This document shows positions 11,811-20,703 of a DNA stretch of 39,763 nt, piece after piece. The notes under the pieces are model-generated. The model did not search any database, was not told the origin of the DNA, and saw only the letters and a program-made list of their open reading frames with translations. The position numbers and the translations under genes are program-made. The stretch spans positions 1 to 39,763 of the forward strand of contig NW_026516450.1 of NCBI RefSeq assembly GCF_025602895.1, in the 5' to 3' direction. How positions within the stretch are numbered: the stretch's first letter is position 1; each line of letters starts with the position of its first letter. Source of the DNA: Polychytrium aggregatum. Lineage: Eukaryota; Chytridiomycota; Chytridiomycetes; Polychytriales.

Positions 11811-12833
11811 TCAGTAAACACGATCGATGCTCTCACGACACTCTGCGCATCCATCGGTCTGTGCCAGCTCAGTGTCGTCCGTGGGCTGAGATGGCCGCTG
11901 TTTCGACTCGGTGGCGAGGAGGGCCACCGCACCCACAGACACCAAAAGTGCCAGAGATGGAACGGCCAGCAGCCCAAGCAGCTCAAAGATGTAGCGGTTA
12001 TAGAGGCCGAAGAAGTAGTAGGCCAGATAGTCTTCGCATGCGGGCAGATAGGCTTCGAAGGAGCTGCTGTTGCGCTGGCAAAAGGCATTCTGGGATGGCA
12101 GGATGCGGCCTGTCCGGACACAGCAGCGATAGCAGGCCTCGACCGAGTCAAAGAGATCAGGCCCGACGAGAGTCCAGTCGATGGCGAGGGGCCGGCCCGT
12201 TGTGCTGGTTGATGCCGGCGAGAGCAACGCTGTGGTGTTGGTGGCGCTCGACAAGACCACAGAGACTTGCTCGGCGAGGGTGGTGCGGAACACGAGTGCA
12301 AGCCAGGTTTCGATGGCAACGGCAATGACCAACCACGGCAGGTGCATGCAGATCGAAGCCACGGAGAAGCGGTATCCGCCATGGCAGCCGGTGATCGAGA
12401 TGATGAGGAAAGCCACGGCCAGGACAACGAGACCTGTGCATGCAAGCGAACACAAGCCGGGGTGCAATAGTGATGATGATGATGATGTTGATGGTGGTAG
12501 TGATAGTGACGGTGATGGTATATCAGCCAAATACACAGACGAATCGATTGGTGGAATGGACAGCTCGGCAGATCAGTGTCCGCATCGTCCCCATTCACAC
12601 TGCCGACATCACGTCGCAGACAGCATCGACGGTGGACTTGCCGTACCAATGGAGAGTGGGAACCTCGGAAAATAGATATGGAAGACGGGCGACTGCAGAT
12701 CCTCGGCCCAGGTGACATACACCACGTTGAACCAGTAGAATCCCAGCACGATGCAGCCAATTTGCACGGCAAAGAAGACAGCTCGCAAGATCCGCTTGGA
12801 GACGGTTGGCTGGAGGCGGTTGGAGAGACGCAT
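11811..12833 (-). CDS. Tetraspanin-like four-helix membrane protein
   Basis: Two exons read on the minus strand (12833-12647 and 12433-11811) encode 269 residues. The join G|GTACGG to CACAG|GT completes the second membrane helix. Predicted helices: VFFAVQIGCIVLGFYWFNVV (about 18-38), GLVVLAVAFLIISITGCHGG (about 63-82), LPWLVIAVAIETWLALVF (about 93-110) and FELLGLLAVPSLALLVSVGAVAL near 215-237. The layout has a small first loop and a large extracellular loop of about 100 residues with a CYRCC pair and further cysteines (QNAFCQ, LPACED), which is tetraspanin-like. The Gly of the classic CCG is absent, and fungal tetraspanins are divergent, so the assignment is by architecture. A role in membrane organisation is family inference. 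The intron carries a GAT-rich repeat near 12471-12510. Confidence 0.6.
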
Positions 12834-13437
12834 GCTTGCCTGCTGGGTTTGATCGATCTGATGCGTGTGCCGGGGAGCTGCGATCGCCGTTGGGGGAAAG
12901 CCTCGAGGGGAGCGTCTGGACGAATCGCTCGGCAGCAGCCAAGAGCCGATACAGTGCGGATGATCACAGCCTGCCCATCTCTTTGATCCGAATACCCTCT
13001 GCTCAAGCCGCCCAATGCGCGGGCGGGGAGGGGGAAGCATGGGTCCAGTTTGGAGCTACTCTCTGCCCCCATGCATTTGCCTGCCCACGCATCGGTCTAT
13101 GTGCATCCGTATGCCCAAGACATGCACTCCGCCGCGACGCCAATACACCAACGTGGCTGCTGCTCCCACGCTGGCCGTGAGCAGGCCCAGCAGGCCCAGC
13201 AGGCCAAACCAAGACCGGTGCACATCCCCGCCGGTGCCGAGCGGAACGGACATGAACTTGTCGGAGTTTGCCGAGCCAAACCCCGCACCGCCACTCGGCT
13301 CGAGCCGTGATCGGCGGCTCCATCCGGCTCGAGCCACGGATCATGCGCAGCTGATCACTTCATCCGTGGCGCAGCGCCGATCACACTTTTCTTCCTCCCG
13401 CATCCCACGTGACGCAGGCGAGGGCCGACGCCGTGGG
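12834..13437. other. Intergenic region with back-to-back promoters
   Basis: This lies between the tetraspanin-like gene reading left and the U3 gene reading right. Frames here are short and GC-driven. It contains the palindrome-like CGGCTCGAGCCG near 13299 and again CGGCTCGAGCC near 13325, but no supported gene. Confidence 0.5.
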
Positions 13438-13443
13438 TATAAA
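13438..13443 (+). promoter_or_regulatory. TATA box of the U3 snoRNA gene
   Basis: TATAAA lies about 40 bases before the inferred U3 5' end, followed by a GC-rich stretch and a C/T-rich initiator-like region. U3 is a Pol II gene in animals and fungi, so a TATA element fits. No comparable TATA box stands out before the protein genes, whose promoters look C/T-rich. Confidence 0.6.
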
Positions 13444-13479
13444 TTGCGGGCCTCGGCCGCATCCCTCTCTTTTTCCCCA

Positions 13480-13705
13480 TCGACCAACTCTAAAGGATCA
13501 TATTTATAGTTAGTCGTCTAGTCTTCGTTTTCCAAACGAGACACACACATCACCGTAGAAGATGAGCCGTTACGCCACCATCATAGCGGGAAGTGCGAAG
13601 TTTCAGTGTCTGGTCTCTTCTCTGAAGGACCCCTGCTTCGGTTGAAGACTGCTCTCGTTCCTGCATCCACAGGACGAGAACGATGGTTGGCGTGGTCTGA
13701 TACGG
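13480..13705 (+). ncRNA. U3: U3 small nucleolar RNA (box C/D)
   Basis: U3 guides early cleavages of the pre-rRNA in the small-subunit processome. The 5' end CGACCAACTCTAAAGGATCA, followed by TATTTATAGTTAGT, matches the conserved U3 5' domain (GAC start, then box A/A' of the type GGATCATTTCTATAGT). A hairpin GTCTTCGTTT/AAACGAGAC follows, as in other U3 RNAs. The box C'-like AGATGAG is at 13560-13566 and a box B-like AGTGCGAAG at about 13592-13600. A box C-like GTTGAAGA (13641) is followed by the stem TCTCGTTCCTG/CAGGACGAGA, and box D is in GGTCTGA (CTGA at 13697-13700). The length of about 226 nt is normal for U3. Both ends are inferred from motif spacing. Boxes B and C are less perfect than A and D. 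Confidence 0.85.
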
Positions 13706-14234
13706 TCGACTGTGTGTGTTCTCGGCTGCTGCTGGGATGCTTGTGGCCTTGCGGTCCTTTTTGTCTCAGTCGCACTCGCGGTTGAGGCAGATTTTGCTGC
13801 ATGGCCTGCTCTCCCAGTATCTGCCTGCATTTTTGTCCGGGAGCATTTCCCGCTGGCACACCCACCCCAGCGGGAAGCAAATGATGTTTCGGGTTCGAAT
13901 CCCACTCCATCGGAATTCAGCTTGCCGTTGTCCGACCTTTTAGCCTTGAGTGTGGTCGGCTCGTTTTTTCTACCCTCCTGATTCCTCCTACCACCACGGC
14001 GACGACGGGGCTGCGAACAAATCCTGCAAATGATGATTTGCATTTATTTCTGACACCTCTTGTTTGAGCTTGGCTTCACACCCAAGCGATGTACGGAACC
14101 CTGCAATGATCTGACACGCATGGATTGTTCTGTTCTCCCGTCGTCCCTGTGCTATCTCGTTGTCTCAGTCGGGGGAGGGGAGGTATAGGGGTGTTTGTGG
14201 TTTATTGGTGGGCGAGTGCTGCAATCTGCAGCAT
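13706..14234. other. Intergenic region downstream of U3
   Basis: No gene could be supported. It contains a perfect 10-bp inverted repeat (13847-13876, TTCCCGCTGG/CCAGCGGGAA, 10-base loop) followed by GGGTTCGAATCCC, which resembles a tRNA T-loop but has no matching acceptor stem. The right end is the 3' flank of the oxidoreductase gene. Confidence 0.5.
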
Positions 14235-16358
14235 TCAGAGCTTGCTCTGGATATCGTCGAGGTCGACAACGACCTTGCCGTATGTTTTACGCGCAAGCAG
14301 GTCGCTGAGCCCCTCCGTCACGGACGAGAGCCCCTTGTATACCTTCGGGAAGGTGACGGGACGCAACGGCTGTCCGGTGTATGCACTGGCGAGCGAGAAC
14401 ATCACAGACAGATCCTGGGCGGTGCGGGGGATAGAAAGCACAGGCATGGTTATGCCCTCGTTCATGACGGAGTAACTGCCTGGGCTGCCGCCCCGTTTTG
14501 CCGCTGGCATCATCTGCTTGTCTTCGATTCACATGCCCGCATGCAATGGATGTCGGAAAAGCCGGCTGCTTCCAGTTTCTCCTGGGTCTGCCAGTGGCTG
14601 CTGCCCCAAGCCGAATACTGCTTGCGCCTTACCTTCCAGGCCTCGACCATCTTGTGCGGCTGGTGGACAGCGTACGCACCCCAGTAGACCCCCATCACCG
14701 ATGCGCCCTGCGAGACGGATGGTCGTTGTCAGTATGTCCAAATGCCCCCCCCCTGCGGCCCCGTCGCTCGGGTGCGCTGGCTCCGAGGTCGCTGCGGCCC
14801 ACCTTGAGAAGCAGCCTGTTGGTCGGGACGCTCTCGATGTTCCCGCCGGCAAATCCAATCACCAGAATGCGTCCGTTCCAGGCCACGCATTTGGTCGAGT
14901 CGTTGACGAGGCCGACCGGGTCGTAGATCACATCGGCGCCTTCGTGCTTGCGGCCCGGAATCGCGCGGGTGAGATCGCGGACCGTCTGCGACCAGTTCGC
15001 ATTGGTCTTGTAGTTGATCTGAGTTGCGGGGGGGGGGGAAGCCATTGGCAGGTTCCAGAAGTGCATCAGAGCGAATGCTTGAACAATGACATTGAGCTGC
15101 CATCAGCCAGCGAGTCGACTGCGAAATCCCCCCTCCCTTGGTGCCATCGACTCACCACATGGTCTGCACCGTTGGACCGGCAGATCTCAAGCTTGTCGTC
15201 CGAGCCAGCCGTTGCAATCACAGTCGCGCCGAGATACTTGGCGATCTGGATGGCTGTGGAGGCAAGTGCATGAGTGTCTCAAACATCGGTGCATTGCCGT
15301 GAGAACAGTCTCGGGTCATGAGCCCCAGCGATCGTTCCCTGCTTCAGCGCAGACACACCCGCCAGTCGCTCTGCCCCATGCCCTAATGTACCTGCGAGAC
15401 CGACACCTCCGGCGCCGGCATGAACCAGGCAGACCTCGCCTGTGTCAGCGTTCAAATGATCGTGGGGCCGACGGTCAGTTTCGTGGACAGCCATGCGAGT
15501 ATGGGCCGCTCAGCTCGATTGCAAGTACAGTCGGTGTCCTCATTGCACATACCAGGCTGGAGATTGGCTCGGAAAACCTGCGGGGGATAAAATTGACGAG
15601 ACTGCGATGAGCTGCAGGCCAGAGGAGATGCGCCCACCCTGAATTGCCTGTCGTTCTGCCCAGACAGGTCTTGGACAGGTCTCGGACAATTCCCACGCCA
15701 TGAACCAGGAACCTTACCAGGGCAGCGTATGAGGTCGGATATGTCAAGAAGATGCCAGCGGCGTCGCGGAGACTCATGCCCGTGGGCACCTTGTGGATGT
15801 GTTCGACGCCGCTGAGGACGTACTCTGCATAGCAACCGGTCTTGCCGTTTCCAAAGACTCGATCGCCGGGCTGGAATCCCTGGACCTTGGGACCCACGGC
15901 CACGACGATCCCGGCAAACTTGGATCCGGGTGAGCAAACAACAGCATGAGTCCACAGCTCGGCAGGTTCGACGTGTCTCAGGGCGGCGCCGAAACCTGCT
16001 TCCATGACCTTGGGCCACTGCTTCGTCGACTCGCTACGGCTCTCGCATTCGCGAAGATGGAATATCGGTCCTGGTCGCGCTCTCGATCAGCACGGCTCAA
16101 TCCAGCCAGGGCACTGCTCGTTGGTCGCCCAGCCCTCACCTCGGCTCCGGGGATGAATGGACGCTTTGGCTTGGTCTGGTGCTTGCCCGTGACGACAAGG
16201 GCATCGAAGAAATTGAGCCCGATGGCTGCGACCCGGACGAGCACCTCGGTTTCGCCCAGCGGTTTGCCAGGCGCGAGGCCGGGCAGCTCTGGAAACGAGG
16301 TCGAGACGGCAAGCTCCGAGTGCGACTGGAGCCACTGCGACACGACGATGGCCTTCAT
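14235..16358 (-). CDS. NAD(P)H quinone oxidoreductase (MDR family, zinc-free)
   Basis: Eight minus-strand exons: 16358-16140, 15918-15718, 15577-15553, 15439-15392, 15253-15156, 15018-14803, 14707-14633 and 14414-14235. All phases agree and give 353 residues. Landmarks in order: MKAIVV start, IGLNFFDALVVTGKHQ, PFIPGAEFAGIVVAVG, GDRVFGNGKTGCYAEYV, the dinucleotide-binding VHAGAGGVGLAAIQIAK, GADHVINYK, GADVIYDPVG, and the C-terminal RKTYGKVVV. The order and length are those of quinone oxidoreductases. The Cys/His ligands for catalytic and structural zinc of classical alcohol dehydrogenases are absent, so a one- or two-electron quinone or enone reductase using NADPH is expected. No targeting signal is seen. 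Exon 3 is only 25 bases. The gene is divergent from the selenoprotein H gene across 344 bases, which hints at shared redox regulation (inference). Confidence 0.88.
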
Positions 16359-16702
16359 GGAGAAACCAAACAAGCAAACGAGCAAACGAGCGAGCGAGCG
16401 GGTGCAGATCAAAGGCACGGCGAGGGATGTGTTGCTGGGCTCGCCTGGATGTGGAATGGAAACCGAAGGCGATGTCACATGTCGGCGGGCCATTCGTCCC
16501 GGCAGTGCCGTTGTCGATGTTTGTGCGAATCGCAACAGGGCGAACGCTCATTCGCTCTTTGTCTGCATCTGTCCTCGGCCTCGAGGTGTCTGCTGCTGGC
16601 CCTCGGTGCCGACCCTTGATATCGACCTTCGAGTCACCACCAACACCAACACCAACACCACCACCACCACCACCACCACCACCACTACGGCCTGTGCCCG
16701 GC
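16359..16702. promoter_or_regulatory. Shared divergent promoter (oxidoreductase / SELENOH)
   Basis: This 344-base gap separates two start codons facing away from each other, so it must contain both promoters unless transcripts overlap. It includes GAGCGAGCGAGCG near 16389-16401 and an ACC-repeat at about 16635-16687 directly before the SELENOH start. No TATA box is obvious and no defined transcription-factor site was recognised. Confidence 0.6.
16635..16687. repeat. ACC / ACCAAC microsatellite in 5' leader
   Basis: Several CACCAA units followed by about ten ACC triplets end 15 bases before the SELENOH start codon, presumably within its 5' untranslated region. Confidence 0.85.
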
Positions 16703-17662
16703 ATGCCCACGCTCCGGGTCGGCTTCCGGCGGGTCTTCTGGATCCTGGTTGCTCTCGTCGGCGTGATGTCGCTCATCGGCTTCATCAGCCTGCGAGACTC
16801 ATCCAGCGACTGGTCAGCCTCGCCGTACCTGTTCCAGGCCCTCAAGCCTGCTGAGTCGCCCTTGCCAACAGAAGCCCCTGCGTCGTCGTCGCTGCTGCCT
16901 CCTCTGGATGAGGATCTGCCTGAAATCCTGCCTCCAGGCACCAAGATGACGATGGACATGCTCAAGTTGCGCTGGGCCGCCCTGCGAGAGGCGCCGCTCC
17001 ACTTTACTATCGAGCACTGGTGAGACTTTGCCGCCGTTTGTCCAAATCTACATGCAGTTGTGTGAGGCCCACGCGCATCTGCACGAAAGCTCCTCTGCCA
17101 GGACGTATGGCGGTGCCGATTTGCAGCCATACCTCTCCCGACGCACTCATTTGGGCATCCACCGGTCCGTCTCCATCTTCACTGCAGCACATCCTGAGGC
17201 ATGTTCAAGGCTGCCTCCGACGCCTTCAGCCAGGTATGCGGCGATGGTTGCCTTGCTCTCGATGGGCTGTGTTCTGTGCTGGCGTCGCCGAGGCCGTTGA
17301 CGCTGACCTCCGATCGGCACTCTGTAATCCTGCAGATTCTGAGAGAAGCTTTCCCCAAGGCCATTATTTCCGTCAACCCCGTCCCGCCTCGCAAGGGTGC
17401 CTTTGAGGTCACCCTCAACGTCGGCAGCGAGGAGGATGGTACGTGGATACTCTCACGATACAGCTCCTGTGCTCGAGCGATTTGCCAATGTGACTTGGCT
17501 GGGCTTGGCTTTGACAGTGCTCTCTCGCTCTCTCGCTCTCCAGACATAGTGGTCTACTCTGGCCTCAACCAGAGAATGGGAAAGTTCCCCAGCAGCGAAG
17601 CGACGTTTGCGGCAGTCGATCAAGGGCTCATGAAGGCTTACAGATCAAAGGCAGACCAATAA
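16703..17662 (+). CDS. SELENOH: Selenoprotein H with in-frame TGA (Sec), membrane-anchored
   Basis: Four exons (16703-17019, 17188-17233, 17336-17438, 17544-17662) give 194 residues with agreeing phases. The first splice, CACTG|GTGAGA to CTGCAG|CACATCC, reads ...FTIEHCTSUG, where U is the TGA at 17195-17197 (codon 109). IEHCTSU is the redox motif of animal selenoprotein H. The following text (FPKAIISVNPVPPRKGAFEV, then VYSGLNQRMGKFP) matches the rest of the SELENOH/Rdx thioredoxin-like fold. If TGA were a stop, the conserved domain would be lost. SELENOH is a thiol oxidoreductase, nucleolar in animals. Here residues about 11-30 form a hydrophobic anchor followed by a 70-residue Ser/Pro linker, so a secretory-pathway or other membrane location is more likely. 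Sec decoding also needs tRNA-Sec, EFsec, SBP2 and a SECIS element; only a weak SECIS candidate is visible. No alternative acceptor restoring a Cys was found. Confidence 0.85.
17195..17197 (+). other. TGA selenocysteine codon
   Basis: In-frame TGA within a 46-base exon, in TGC-ACA-TCC-TGA-GGC spelling C-T-S-U-G. The position equals the selenocysteine of the SELENOH CxxU motif. The protein frame and family similarity continue for 85 residues beyond it. Confidence 0.82.
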
Positions 17663-17825
17663 GGGCGACCTCTAGTGTCGCCCCGACGGCGGCCTGATTC
17701 TATTTGCCATCGTTGGGCTCTCCCTCGGCGAGCCGAGCCCTTTCTCTTGCTCGGCTCCTCTGCTTGCCCTTGGTCGGGGACTGAGCGGCGGCACTCTCGC
17801 CTTCCCAGGTCCCGGACCAACTCAT

Positions 17826-17880
17826 TCTGGAGATGATGGTGTGCTCACTGGAAAACCCTTTGTGGATCTGACGGACCCAA
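17826..17880 (+). promoter_or_regulatory. Candidate SECIS element
   Basis: About 165 bases after the stop, ATGA (17833-17836) is followed 15 bases later by AAAA (17852-17855) at the start of a 7-base apical loop. Downstream GA dinucleotides lie at 17870-17871 and 17874-17875. With GA at 17874-17875 a 15-position helix can be drawn without bulges, centred on TCAC/GTGG, but it has four mismatches and several G-U pairs. With GA at 17870-17871 a 4-base bulge is needed. Geometry fits a form-1 SECIS, but the stem is weak. It lies before the AATAAA signal, as required. Confidence 0.35.
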
Positions 17881-18049
17881 GGACGAGGAATGCTGGTTCC
17901 AGGCCATTTGCTTTGGCCGTTTGGACCAGCAATTGTCTCTGTGTCGGAGACACCTCATTCTTGTTCTGCAGCGGTGGGGCGCCGGAAAATATGCGTTATT
18001 GACTGCTGGCCTGCTCTTGGTCCTCGTTGGGATCGTGCCAGACCAGCGC

Positions 18050-18055
18050 AATAAA
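18050..18055 (+). terminator. Polyadenylation signal AATAAA
   Basis: A canonical AATAAA about 390 bases after the SELENOH stop codon. It would place the SECIS candidate inside the mature 3' untranslated region. Confidence 0.45.
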
Positions 18056-18293
18056 AGAATGGGCGTTTGGCAATGCATCTCAACGACGAGCAAGTGTGTT
18101 CGTGTGCTGGGGGGTGTGGTTCGTCATTTCCACAGCGTCGTGATCACGGCGCATTTTTCTGTCGTCGTTGCCATTGATCTCTTGCTCTCCGATCTTCCAC
18201 CGCATCATCCCATTGCACGTCCGCCCGTCTCCGGTGCCGATCTGTGATTCCGGCTCTCGCTCGCCATCGACAAGTCGCCGTCCCGCATCCGCC

Positions 18294-20703
18294 ATGAGCT
18301 ACATTCCACCCGAAGGATTCAAGCCTCCACAGGCTCTCTCGCTGCCCCGGCAGCCCAAGCGCAAAGACCACGCTCGGAGCAAACCCTCATCGAAACCTGA
18401 TCCATCGCCATCGCCGCAACAACATCAATCTAGCTCGACATCGACATCGTCCTCGGCCGTGCCAACGCCCAATTGGTCTCAGGCGCCTTCCTTTGTGCCT
18501 TACGGCTCGGCCGGCGCCGGTTATCCGTTCCAGACGACTGGCTATCCGTTCCAGACCCACAGCAGCTTTGCAAGCATGCATCTCCAGCCCCAGCTGAGCT
18601 ATGGACTGCCGATACAGACCTATCCGACATATGCCCTGGGATCGCCCGCGACTGGATCTCTGCACCCGTACTATGGAGCCATGTTCCCGGGCGCCCAGGC
18701 TGCTTCGTTCGTGCCTGGCATGGCTGGGACTCCCGCTGGCCATGGAATGACTCTGCCAACAGCGTATCCCGGGTTCTCTCCCGACCCAGTTCCGCACCCA
18801 TCCGAGCCAGAGTCTTCGTGAGTGCTTTCGCTCGTCGCCGCCGCTACCGCTCGCTTTGCAGCCCAAGGCATTTTGCTGGCTTGGATCGTCATGGTGATCT
18901 GCCCGAGCACCCCGACTCCAATGTCCGATCATTGATCGCCTATTGGGCCTCGTATTCTCATCCACGACGGCGACACCTCGGCAGGTTCGACTGCGAGCCC
19001 TGCGACAAATCATTCAAGACCGAGGCGCAGTACAAAAGCCATATCAAAGGACACGTCAAGTGCAAAGCATGCAATTATGAGGCCCTGGCCAAGATCCTGC
19101 TGCTCCATGAAGAGGGCGAGCACGGCCTGGTTAACGGCGTCAAGTAAGCTGCATCCCTCCCTCCCTCCCCTTCATCATCATGCCAACCATGGACAGAGAG
19201 TCGAGCCGGTCGTCCATTGTCGAGATTCGATCGTCAATGGCGGCTTGCTGGTCGCCTATCACTAATTGCCGGGGACCGATCCCGGACTGCCTCCAGGAAA
19301 GCGCCGTTTGTGCCCACCAATACTCCGGAGGAGATTGCATCATGGATCCAAGCCCGCAAGAAGCGATACCCGACCGACGAGAACGTCCGACTGAAAGTAG
19401 GAATCGCTGGCATGGAATGTCGTCCCTTCGCTCATCTCGCCGTTCGCTGGATCGTGTGCTCGTTGCAGAAGCAGTCCGTATCAGCTCATGTGGAGCATGT
19501 GCGCACTACGGTGCCGTTTCGGGTTGCCAGCACGGCTATTCGATCGAGCGTGTCTCTGGCAACAGCGATGGATCGTGTACTTGTTGTGGGTGAGCTCACG
19601 TCGACTTCTTCTCTCGCAGCAACGGCACGAGGAAGAAGAGATCAAGAAGGGCAAGGTCCTCTCGGTTTCCAAACGGAAGATTGTCCAGAAGCACAGCTGC
19701 GAGGCTGATTCCAAGCGATCCAAGACCGAGCCTGAGGTGGGCCATCCAGTTGTGAGACTATCGGGGATATGTTTTGTGCGCTGAGCAAGCATCAAGGACA
19801 GTCCCGGTCGTGCAGTTCTTGGTACCAAGTCGCGGCTCTCGCTGGCCTCCTGGATGGCACCTTTGAATCCGACACTTGCCCCGCCATCGTTGAAAGCGAT
19901 CGAGCAACGTCGTGGCTATGAATGCGAACTAATATGCCGCTATCCCATGTCTCGACAGAGCTCAAAGCCAAGCGACAATCCGCTTTCGATGCTCTCGAGC
20001 TACGATTCAAACGATGAATCGGACGGCAAGAGTAGTTCCAGCAGCAGCGACAGCGATGCAGACAGCGATGATGGCGGCAGTGACAAGGCGGAGATCGACC
20101 AAGGCGACAATGAAGATGACAACAGCGACCGCGACCAGTCTTCCAAACGCAAGTCCTCGGACCAGCGCAAGGACTCTCGTCCAAAGATCAACCGACCCTG
20201 TCGCTACTTTCTGCGTGGCCACTGCCATAACGGCGACAACTGCCGTTTCCTGCACGATCCCAGCCGACTCCGGCGCCCACAAAGCCGTGCTGCTGCTGGA
20301 TCGCAGGGCGCTTCATCAACTTCATCCCCGCACGACAAGCTGAATGCCAAGCCGGGATTGGGAGACGATTCGGTTGCCGCCGCCGCTGCTGCTGCTGTTG
20401 CTGCAGCCGCTGAGCAGAAGCGACGGCCAGGTTTGCTCCGCATGGTAAGTTTTGTGCATGGCGGCAAAGCTTCGGCCCGCTCTGTTCAACCAGCATTGCT
20501 GCCATGGAGATCGAACCGGATGCGCTCAAGATGTGACTCTCGGAGGGCGATGGCTTCGCTCTCGAGACATGCTGCTGGTTGCTTCTAATACTGCATCCAT
20601 ACACTCGATTCAGCTGTTGGAGCAGCAGATTGTGCAAGAAAAGAACACTCTCTTGCAGTGCATCCGATACATTGTCGAGCACGACTTTTTCGGATGCGAG
20701 TGA
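18294..20703 (+). CDS. NUFIP1: NUFIP1/Rsa1-type snoRNP assembly factor
   Basis: Six exons (18294-18817, 18985-19143, 19297-19396, 19620-19736, 19959-20444, 20614-20703) give 491 residues with consistent phases. NUFIP1 (Rsa1 in yeast) works with the R2TP/HSP90 machinery to assemble box C/D snoRNPs and, in animals, other L7Ae-type RNPs including SBP2. Domains in order: a Ser/Pro/Gln/Tyr-rich N terminus; a C2H2 finger (CEPC...HIKGH, about 177-197) followed by a second CKAC pair; the NUFIP core (PTNTPEEIASWIQARKKRYP then TDENV, about 233-258); a basic/acidic linker with DNPLSMLSSYDSNDESD; a CCCH finger (C-x7-C-x5-C-x3-H, about 379-397); an Ala run; and the C-terminal helix LLEQQIVQEKNTLLQCIRYI ending in VEHDFFG, also family-typical. 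Expected location is nucleus/nucleolus. It is co-directional with SELENOH. Confidence 0.88.

Larger units (their letters stand above)
17663..18293 (+). other. SELENOH 3' untranslated region and spacer
   Basis: This stretch runs from the SELENOH stop to the NUFIP1 start. It holds the SECIS candidate (17826-17880), a strong hairpin at about 17891-17932 (TGCTGGTTCCA against TGGACCAGCA with an inner GGCCA/TGGCC), a small GTGTC/GACAC hairpin near 17941-17953, and AATAAA at 18050-18055. The NUFIP1 promoter must occupy the remainder. No further coding frame is supported. Confidence 0.55.

Noticed and set aside
13830-13915. tRNA gene, including tRNA-Sec, suggested by GGGTTCGAATCCC
   Set aside because: The T stem has only three pairs, no 7- or 9-bp acceptor stem can be formed, and no anticodon loop with TCA or any other clear anticodon is placed correctly.
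14235-16358. Classical zinc alcohol dehydrogenase
   Set aside because: The catalytic Cys-His-Cys and the four-Cys structural zinc site are absent; the sequence follows the quinone oxidoreductase branch.
17195-17197. Treating the TGA as a true stop or the gene as a pseudogene
   Set aside because: All four exons keep phase and family similarity, the TGA sits exactly at the Sec position of CxxU, and no other disabling change is present.
18140-18178. Second SECIS candidate (GTGA...TTGAT)
   Set aside because: The apical region is T-rich with no AA, the helix is broken, and it lies beyond the AATAAA signal.
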